A model generated the notes under the pieces. The model was not told the origin of the DNA, searched no databases, and saw only the letters and a program-made list of their open reading frames with translations. This document shows positions 30,847 to 36,011 of a DNA stretch of 36,011 nt, one piece after another. The DNA is taken from positions 1-36,011 of the IMG/VR virus record IMGVR_UViG_3300033571_029110; one strand, 5' to 3'. This DNA is from a virus. The translations under genes were made by a program, and so were the position numbers. The first letter of the stretch is position 1. Every line of letters starts with the position of its first letter.

Positions 30847-31644
30847 TTATTTTATATCCTTTTGGATGTCATAAACTCCAAGGCCCTGTATAATTGTACT
30901 GTTGTCTAGTGGAGCAGTTCCTATTTCAACATTTAGTCTAATCCCTCCTTGCATTAGATTTCCTCTAAATTTTTCTGTTGTCAGATCAAACTGTGGTAAA
31001 TATGTTTCTAGCTCCATGCTAAATCCCAGAGTTATTGCTTCGCCTCTTTGGGTTCCGTACCCAAAAGAAAAGTTGTTTGGTGTTTTGTCCCCTGTACTAT
31101 CTGCTAAGCTAACCTGTACTGGGACTCTTACGCCCTTATAATAAAAATAATAAACAAATCTTTTATAGAGAATTTCTAAAGTTGACTGTTGAACCTTAAA
31201 AGCATCTATAGTGGTATCAACTTTAATTTTGCAACTCATTGTGACTGAGATAGGAATAGGATTAAGATATGATGAATATGTAACCATTTCGCTTCCAATC
31301 TCATTTTCAACCTCTTTTGTATATGAACCCCTAACAAATTTTGTTGTTGCAGCACTAGTGTCTATTCTCGAAGCACTTATTTCAAGAATTCCTCTAGGGA
31401 TCACATCGTAGTTTCCCTCAGCAAAAGCTGGTTTTCCGTCACAGTCCTCGTATGATAAATAAAAATCCTGGAGGAAAGGTTCATCACCTGCTAAAGAGTA
31501 AAAAAACGGAATATAAACTGTTCTTGGGATTCCGTCACTCCCCACCTGATCGTATGTAATGGTTTCGTTTAACTTGCTTAAAAGTCCTATTATAACACCG
31601 CGGAAGAAGACGTCATCCGTATTAAATTTTTCTAAGAAATTCAT
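30847..31644 (-). CDS. 15: Tail sheath stabiliser / tail completion protein (T4 gp15-like)
   Basis: A 265-residue protein; T4 gp15 has 272. Gp15 forms the ring at the top of the tail that holds the sheath and joins head to tail. The order of features fits gp15: an N-terminal helix with FFRGVIIGLLSKLNETITYD, then a strand VYIPFFYSLAG, then PRGILEISASRID, then the central YLNPIPISVTMSCKIKVDT and DAFKVQQSTLEILYKRFVYYF, and later ITLGFSMELETYLPQFD. It stands before the neck and terminase genes as expected for T4 13-14-15-16-17. Only the order of 14 and 15 is reversed. Confidence 0.72.
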   Translation of the reverse strand: MNFLEKFNTDDVFFRGVIIGLLSKLNETITYDQVGSDGIPRTVYIPFFYSLAGDEPFLQDFYLSYEDCDGKPAFAEGNYDVIPRGILEISASRIDTSAATTKFVRGSYTKEVENEIGSEMVTYSSYLNPIPISVTMSCKIKVDTTIDAFKVQQSTLEILYKRFVYYFYYKGVRVPVQVSLADSTGDKTPNNFSFGYGTQRGEAITLGFSMELETYLPQFDLTTEKFRGNLMQGGIRLNVEIGTAPLDNSTIIQGLGVYDIQKDIK

Positions 31645-32042
31645 ATTTTAGCTATATTTATAGGGGGTTTACTTCCGAGTTTATAAGGATCTTTGTCAAG
31701 ATCTATAACCCTTACCTGTGATTGTAAATAGATTGGGATCTCATACATTTTAAATCTAAGGGGTTCCTTATCTTGGTTGATATAATCTGGATGTTGAAAA
31801 TCCTCTGTTGAATAGGCCAGATCAGAAAGCTCCCTACATTCTATTAAAGGAGTGGGGGAAAAATAATTAGTTAGTTCCTTTATCCCCTTTTTTACAGTCA
31901 CCGAAACTTTGAACTTGTAAACAAAATATTCTTTTTGGGGGATATCATCGACTAAAGAATCCGGTTTTACAACCAAAAAATAATTAAATCTAGGTTCTAG
32001 GTTTCTAATTGTGGTTGTACCCGCTGGAAAATTTTCTGCCAT
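31641..32042 (-). CDS. Hypothetical protein, start of neck/tail block
   Basis: A 133-residue protein of unknown family. It contains several beta strands (FNYFLVVKPDS, then YFVYKFKVSVTVKKG, then YEIPIYLQSQVRVIDL) and few helices. The stop overlaps the start of the gp15-like gene by 4 bases. The position is that of gp13 in T4, but it is far shorter (T4 gp13 has 309), so I do not use that name. An AT-box abuts the ATG. Confidence 0.72.
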   Translation of the reverse strand: MAENFPAGTTTIRNLEPRFNYFLVVKPDSLVDDIPQKEYFVYKFKVSVTVKKGIKELTNYFSPTPLIECRELSDLAYSTEDFQHPDYINQDKEPLRFKMYEIPIYLQSQVRVIDLDKDPYKLGSKPPINIAKI

Positions 32043-32044
32043 GA

Positions 32045-32053
32045 TTTATATAT
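32045..32053 (-). promoter_or_regulatory. Candidate late promoter (ATATATAAA)
   Basis: The minus strand reads AGATATATAAATC directly before the ATG at 32042; it contains TATAAAT. The spacing to the ATG is only 2 bases. It marks the boundary between recombination genes and the structural block. Confidence 0.42.
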
Positions 32054-32064
32054 CTGACGTGACG

Positions 32065-34206
32065 CTAGGCTATCTTTTCGAATTGTAAATCTGAAAAGTT
32101 GTTTTTCTTAGATATTTCTATCTTATAATCAAATATTTCAGTAGGCATAGGTGCATGATTAATTACAAAGACATTCATGTGTAACTCATCACACATTTTT
32201 CTGAGTGTTGTTAATATGCTATGTACCCCATCAGGATCTACCGAACTAAAAATCTCATCAAGAAAAAGAATATTAATCGACGAAAACCTTATCTTCATTA
32301 ATTTAATGATTGCAATCAGAACAGCAAAATCAACTTTTTTCATTTCTCCTGTGGAAAGGGTATGTGTTGATATCTCTTCTCCAAGATGGAAGATCTGTGA
32401 ATTAAACTCTTCGTTAAATACCACTTTATAAGGCAAATGCAGCGATAAAAGTGTGTTGAGTATCTCTCTATTAAGGGAAGGCAAAATAGATTTAATAGCG
32501 AGCTGTTTAACGCCTTTCTCGCTTAAGACCTCGTCTATTGTCTTGAGCCAATCGTTCTTTTCCTCCCATTTGTATTTTTGAGAATTATGAACCTCCAGTT
32601 CCTGTGAAGATGAAGATAGGAGTTTTTTTATGGATTTAACCTGTTCGTTGTTATTTGAGGTCTTTAAGGTTTTAAGTTTTTCCTGGAGACTTTTTATAGT
32701 GTTTTCTATTTTACCACCTTTAGAAAAAAGATCATTTTTTTCAATAGAAACTCTTTCTTGTAATTTTTTTGCTTCCTCGTAATCTTTTTTTAATTTCTCG
32801 TTGCCTGTCGAGATAGAAATTCTTTGTTCAGATAGATTATCAAAAATAGATTTATGGAAATCTGAAGAGAAATCGGAAGAACATGTTGGGCATTTTTCGT
32901 TGTTGTAAAGGGAAAGCTTTCTGTCTATTTCTTTCAATGTACTAACCCCCTCTGAATAGATTTGATATGCTTTATTCACTCCATCTTGAACACTTTTTTC
33001 TTTTGTTTTGAAAGACTTAAGTTTTTCTATATGAAGTTTTAAAAGCTCTTTATAGTTTTCTAAAGTCTGTTCTGTTTCTTCTGTTTCCTGTCCAGCATTT
33101 TCCACCAATTTTTTTTGTAGTTCCTCTAATTCTCTCTGTGAATTGGATATAGATTTACCAGTTGCTAGAATTTCCCCTGTTAATCGTTCAACATGAGACT
33201 TGACAGCTTTCGATTCTTCTTTGAGAATATCCCTCATCTCATTCAAGATGTAAAATCCAAAAATTTTATCTATGATCTGTTTTTTATCACTGGAAGACAT
33301 TTTCAAAAAACTTTTGAAATCGTTGACGGAAAGGGAAATAGTGTTGTTAAAAACATAATAAGGGATCTTTAAAATGTCTTCTGTAATTACATCCTGTACA
33401 TTCTTTTGTCCTGCCCTATCATAATGTTTTCCGTCGATGTAGAGATCGAATACTGAGGGATCTAATCCTCTTTCAATCTCATAAACTTTTCCATTTTGTT
33501 CTAGAGTAATCCTCATCCATGCTGATCCGTTAGATCTGTTTGGGATATCCTTTAGCTTTTTGTTTTCTAATTTTCCGTAGAGACCAAAAGTGATTACGTC
33601 AGAAATAGTAGAGTTATGAGAGAGAATTCCGTTTCCGTAATAATTATGTGATTCTCTCACTTCTATATCATATAAATCGATTCTATCTTTTGATAGCTCC
33701 ATATTTGATATCTTGTGGTATCCTTCATTCGTTAGGATTTGATCACCTAATTTAAGATCCTTACACTTAATCCATTCTTTCGAGAATAGTAAATGATCTG
33801 GCGAACATTTGCATTCCATTCCGTTTTCGAGTTTAATTGTGTAGTAAAGCGAATCTGGCGCTGTTATTGCGGAATTATCCACATTAAACCATCCATCCTT
33901 TCCCTCTATTAGAAGATTTCCCATTTCTTCTGGATATTCAGAAAAAAAATCATGTAGATTCTTAATTGTTATTTCTACTTCCTTCTCTAAAGGTGACAAT
34001 GGTTCTAGCAAATATTTTTTGATTTTATTCCTAAATTCTGGACTATCCGGAATTTTTATTATTATCCTGGTGTCGGGGGAAAAACATTTACCAGCCCCAT
34101 TTTCTCCAAAAACCTGGATTAAACCCGCTTTATCAGAGAGTTCTATACTTTGTAATTTGTTCCCATAGGAGGAAACATTCCTCCATTCAATCTTCTTGAT
34201 CTTCAT
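32065..34206 (-). CDS. 46: Recombination endonuclease subunit (T4 gp46-like, SbcC/Rad50 type) with intein
   Basis: A 713-residue precursor. Gp46 with gp47 resects DNA ends for recombination-dependent replication. Extein residues 1-40 end in the Walker A start GENGAGK. An intein of 158 residues (41-198) follows. The second extein starts STISD, restoring GENGAGKST. After splicing the protein would have 555 residues, matching T4 gp46 (560). Other motifs are the zinc hook CPTC (439-442), flanked by coiled coils, the ABC signature LSTGEMKKVDFAVL and Walker B INILFLDEIFSSVD near the C-terminus. It overlaps gp47 by 20 bases. ATP binding should depend on splicing. Confidence 0.94.
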   Translation of the reverse strand: MKIKKIEWRNVSSYGNKLQSIELSDKAGLIQVFGENGAGKCFSPDTRIIIKIPDSPEFRNKIKKYLLEPLSPLEKEVEITIKNLHDFFSEYPEEMGNLLIEGKDGWFNVDNSAITAPDSLYYTIKLENGMECKCSPDHLLFSKEWIKCKDLKLGDQILTNEGYHKISNMELSKDRIDLYDIEVRESHNYYGNGILSHNSTISDVITFGLYGKLENKKLKDIPNRSNGSAWMRITLEQNGKVYEIERGLDPSVFDLYIDGKHYDRAGQKNVQDVITEDILKIPYYVFNNTISLSVNDFKSFLKMSSSDKKQIIDKIFGFYILNEMRDILKEESKAVKSHVERLTGEILATGKSISNSQRELEELQKKLVENAGQETEETEQTLENYKELLKLHIEKLKSFKTKEKSVQDGVNKAYQIYSEGVSTLKEIDRKLSLYNNEKCPTCSSDFSSDFHKSIFDNLSEQRISISTGNEKLKKDYEEAKKLQERVSIEKNDLFSKGGKIENTIKSLQEKLKTLKTSNNNEQVKSIKKLLSSSSQELEVHNSQKYKWEEKNDWLKTIDEVLSEKGVKQLAIKSILPSLNREILNTLLSLHLPYKVVFNEEFNSQIFHLGEEISTHTLSTGEMKKVDFAVLIAIIKLMKIRFSSINILFLDEIFSSVDPDGVHSILTTLRKMCDELHMNVFVINHAPMPTEIFDYKIEISKKNNFSDLQFEKIA
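33613..34086 (-). mobile_element. Mini-intein in the gp46 P-loop
   Basis: Residues 41-198 of the gp46 precursor. The N-terminus CFSPDTRIII has Cys1 and the DTxI pattern of block A. CKCSPDHLLFS carries the block B His. IDLYDIEVRESHNYYGNGIL is the block F pattern, and SHN followed by Ser is the C-terminal splice junction (block G). No homing endonuclease motif (LAGLIDADG or HNH) is seen in 158 residues, so it is a mini-intein. Confidence 0.92.
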
Positions 34207-35299
34207 GAGCTTCTTCTTTTTCCCTTGAGACTTTTTCCAAAAGTTTTTCTATTGCTTTATAAAGCTTTGTTTTCTTCTCTCCCTCGAAGTTTTTATTGTC
34301 CAGATAAATTTTTGTTAGATCAAGAATGGAGAAATTCTTTCCCTCTAGGTCATGAAATACCTCATCTAGGATATCTTGGTCTGGCGTGGAAACGGGAGTA
34401 AAAGAAATTTTTAATGGTTGTTCCACATAATCAACAAGCAGACCTAATGGCACTTTAACAGCAATCTGCGGATCTATCAATACATCGACAAAGTTGTTTT
34501 TAAGAACCGGGTTCAAATCTGATGGTGTTGAGTTTAGAACATGTTCAAAGGTTAATCTCACAAATCTTGGTGAAATTTTATTTTCAAAAAATGATTCGTC
34601 TCCTGTTTCCAGATCTAAAACAGTAATACCTTTAAGGTTATCTGTGTCCGATCTAGTTAATTGATAGGGAGATCCTAACATTCTTATTTTTCCAAAATTT
34701 TGTGAATAATGGATGTGACCTGAATAAACTCTTTCAAATTTACTAAGCTCATCATAATTTAAACCCCCGTCTATCCTAACGAACTTATTAAACAGTAGAC
34801 CTTTCATGTCTGTGTGACAAAAAAGGTAATCATGTTCAGTGGCGCACGAAAGAAGTTCTCTTTCCGTTTGGTGATCCTTTCTCCATGGCATCAAAAATAT
34901 TTTCCTCCTGCCTAATTTTATAGATTCTGGTTCTTCAAAAATATTTACCCCGGGTATCCATTTTAAAGATTTTAATGAATTTATTTCGTTACTAGCGCGT
35001 CCAAATATGTCATGATTTCCACAGATAATAAAAATACCATCTTTAAATATCTTGGAAAGGTCCTCAAATATTTCGATCCCTAAATTCAAAACTCTAAGAT
35101 TTAAAGATTGCCTAGAATCGTAGACATCTCCCAAATGAACTAAGACATCACCGGGCTGATAGATTTTTTTACAGAGTGGGATAAACCAATTCTTAAAATA
35201 GCTTTCGTGTATCTCTATCCATTCAGTAGAATTGTTCCTAACCCCCAGATGAGTGTCAGTTATGAATATGATTCTTTTTGCCTGTGGTAAATTAATCAT
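34187..35299 (-). CDS. 47: Recombination nuclease subunit (T4 gp47-like, SbcD/Mre11 type)
   Basis: A 370-residue metallophosphatase; T4 gp47 has 339. It forms the nuclease of the gp46/47 complex. All phosphoesterase motifs are visible: TDTHLG (D15, H17), HLGDVYDSR (D58), CGNHDIFG (N95, H96), CHTD (H162) and SGHIHYS (H195, H197). The C-terminal third (about 260-370) is the capping and gp46-binding region, ending in charged coiled coil. I use the ATG at 35299; a TTG one codon earlier is less likely. TGATG links it to the upstream gene. Confidence 0.93.
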   Translation of the reverse strand: MINLPQAKRIIFITDTHLGVRNNSTEWIEIHESYFKNWFIPLCKKIYQPGDVLVHLGDVYDSRQSLNLRVLNLGIEIFEDLSKIFKDGIFIICGNHDIFGRASNEINSLKSLKWIPGVNIFEEPESIKLGRRKIFLMPWRKDHQTERELLSCATEHDYLFCHTDMKGLLFNKFVRIDGGLNYDELSKFERVYSGHIHYSQNFGKIRMLGSPYQLTRSDTDNLKGITVLDLETGDESFFENKISPRFVRLTFEHVLNSTPSDLNPVLKNNFVDVLIDPQIAVKVPLGLLVDYVEQPLKISFTPVSTPDQDILDEVFHDLEGKNFSILDLTKIYLDNKNFEGEKKTKLYKAIEKLLEKVSREKEEAHEDQED

Positions 35300-35775
35300 C
35301 AAAAAATCTTTTTAATTCCTTTTTTTTCTAATATCCCAAATTTTATATCCATCTCCTGGACTATAATTTCTTTATATTTCATATGGACAGATTCATAGGC
35401 CTTTTGATAGTTTATAGCAGTATAATCACAAATGCCTACAAATTTTTCTACCATTGTAAACTCTGTTCCTTCTAGTTCTTTTAATATGTCCTGAAAAATA
35501 AGAGGAATCAAATCTTTTGGTATTTTCTTGCTTGGATTTAGTATTGTCCATCTAGAAGACATAAAAATTTCATCTATCTTATCGTTGAGCCTATTTAGAT
35601 GTATACTTTCCTCGCTGTCGTAAGAAGTTCTTGAGTGTATAGATCTATAATCTATCATACTGTCAAATTCATAAATTTCATCCCCACCAAATCCTTCTTC
35701 TGCGTTCTCTAAATTTAGATCGTCATTTTCCGCGGTGTTTTTTTCATCTTCAATTAACTTTTTTTGTTTTGTCAT
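35299..35775 (-). CDS. Hypothetical protein between helicase and gp47
   Basis: A 158-residue protein with no recognised family. The first 60 residues are acidic and polar (KNTAENDDLNLENAEEGFGG). The rest looks folded: LNDKIDEIFMSSRWTILNPS, then PLIFQDILKELEGTEFTMVE, then YTAINYQKAYESVHMKYKEI. Its start overlaps the helicase stop by 4 bases and its stop overlaps gp47 as TGATG, so it is translated as part of the replication/recombination unit. It could be a small DNA-metabolism factor; no enzymatic motif is seen. Confidence 0.75.
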   Translation of the reverse strand: MTKQKKLIEDEKNTAENDDLNLENAEEGFGGDEIYEFDSMIDYRSIHSRTSYDSEESIHLNRLNDKIDEIFMSSRWTILNPSKKIPKDLIPLIFQDILKELEGTEFTMVEKFVGICDYTAINYQKAYESVHMKYKEIIVQEMDIKFGILEKKGIKKIF

Positions 35776-36011
35776 TGATCGTTTATTATTTGGCTGGTGG
35801 GATCTTCAGAAATCCTCATGTAATTATAGTCAACTAAAAACTTCCTATACGAGTTTTTGTAACCTTCGTCTCTGTTAGCCAGTAGCTTTAATTTATATTC
35901 GTTTGAAGTATACATTAAAGGGTCTTGGATAATACCAAACATACCATCGACTGTTGCAACCAAACCGGAAGATTCTGATGCTGAATTCATACTTAAATCC
36001 GTTGCATCAAA
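35772..36011 (-). CDS. 41: Replicative DNA helicase C-terminus (T4 gp41/DnaB-like), 5' part outside window
   Basis: The frame is open to the right edge, so the ATG at 35990 is internal and this is the 3' end of a longer gene (79 residues visible). SASESSGLVATVDGMFGII and YKLKLLANRDEGYKNSYRKF, followed by VDYNYMRISED, match the C-terminal strand pattern of DnaB-type helicases. The usual form is AES.GL..TAD.MFGI, then LKNR, then a VDY..MRL strand. In T4-like phages gp41 unwinds DNA at the fork with primase gp61. The partial length limits certainty. Confidence 0.72.
   Translation of the reverse strand, partial: FDATDLSMNSASESSGLVATVDGMFGIIQDPLMYTSNEYKLKLLANRDEGYKNSYRKFLVDYNYMRISEDPTSQIINDQ

Noticed and set aside
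31641-32042. Naming the 133-residue gene gp13 by synteny
   Set aside because: T4 gp13 is 309 residues and I see no matching motif; position alone is not enough.
33613-34086. Homing endonuclease inside the gp46 intein
   Set aside because: Only 158 residues and no LAGLIDADG, HNH or GIY-YIG motif; it is a mini-intein.

Overview
The window is a 36 kb internal segment of a large T4-like tailed phage (contractile tail, myovirus type). It is AT-rich and tightly packed, with almost every gene on the minus strand. Diagnostic T4-type genes are a DnaB-like helicase (gp41, 3' end only), gp47, gp46, a gp15-like sheath stabiliser, a gp14-like neck protein, gp16/gp17 terminase, gp18 sheath, gp19 tube (two copies), a gp26/gp51-type baseplate-hub protein, gp55-like late sigma factor, gp4 head-completion protein, gp20 portal (two copies), gp30 DNA ligase and gp44 clamp loader. 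The host is probably a member of the Bacteroidota. Two non-structural gene groups are preceded by TAnnTTTG boxes, Shine-Dalgarno sequences are weak or absent, and start codons follow A-rich leaders. This host call is an inference.

Layout, read in the direction of transcription (right to left). (1) 36011-32065: replication and recombination genes gp41 (partial), an unknown gene, gp47 and gp46; gp46 carries a mini-intein in its ATP-binding loop. (2) 32042-19412: neck, packaging and tail genes in T4-like order (unknown, gp15-like, gp14-like with a large extension, gp16-like, gp17, gp18, gp19, gp19, small membrane protein, gp26/51-like plus a +1-frame partner). A lone plus-strand membrane-protein gene lies inside this block. 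(3) 19377-17695: a long low-complexity protein. (4) 17635-14576: six non-structural genes, including dCMP deaminase, an ECF-type sigma factor and a RecB-like nuclease, with a host-type promoter in front and a strong terminator behind. (5) 14510-9123: a coiled-coil membrane protein, two paralogous unknown proteins, a short collagen-like protein and a 772-residue protein with a repeat-rich tail, which may be extended by frameshifting. (6) 9126-4444: gp55-like sigma, gp4, unknown, and two portal paralogues, then a terminator. (7) 4357-2091: ligase and clamp loader. (8) 2060-1: two unknown genes and a collagen-like (Gly-X-Thr) fibre gene that runs off the left edge.

How the genes work together: helicase, ligase, clamp loader and gp46/47 serve replication and recombination-dependent priming. 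The deaminase and nuclease probably supply nucleotides. The gp55-like factor probably reads TATAAATA-like late promoters, which recur just upstream of the structural genes. The structural genes build head, neck and contractile tail. The most notable features are two candidate programmed frameshifts, the gp46 intein, tandem duplication of portal and tube genes, and two sigma factors of different type. No tRNA gene, CRISPR array or insertion sequence was seen.
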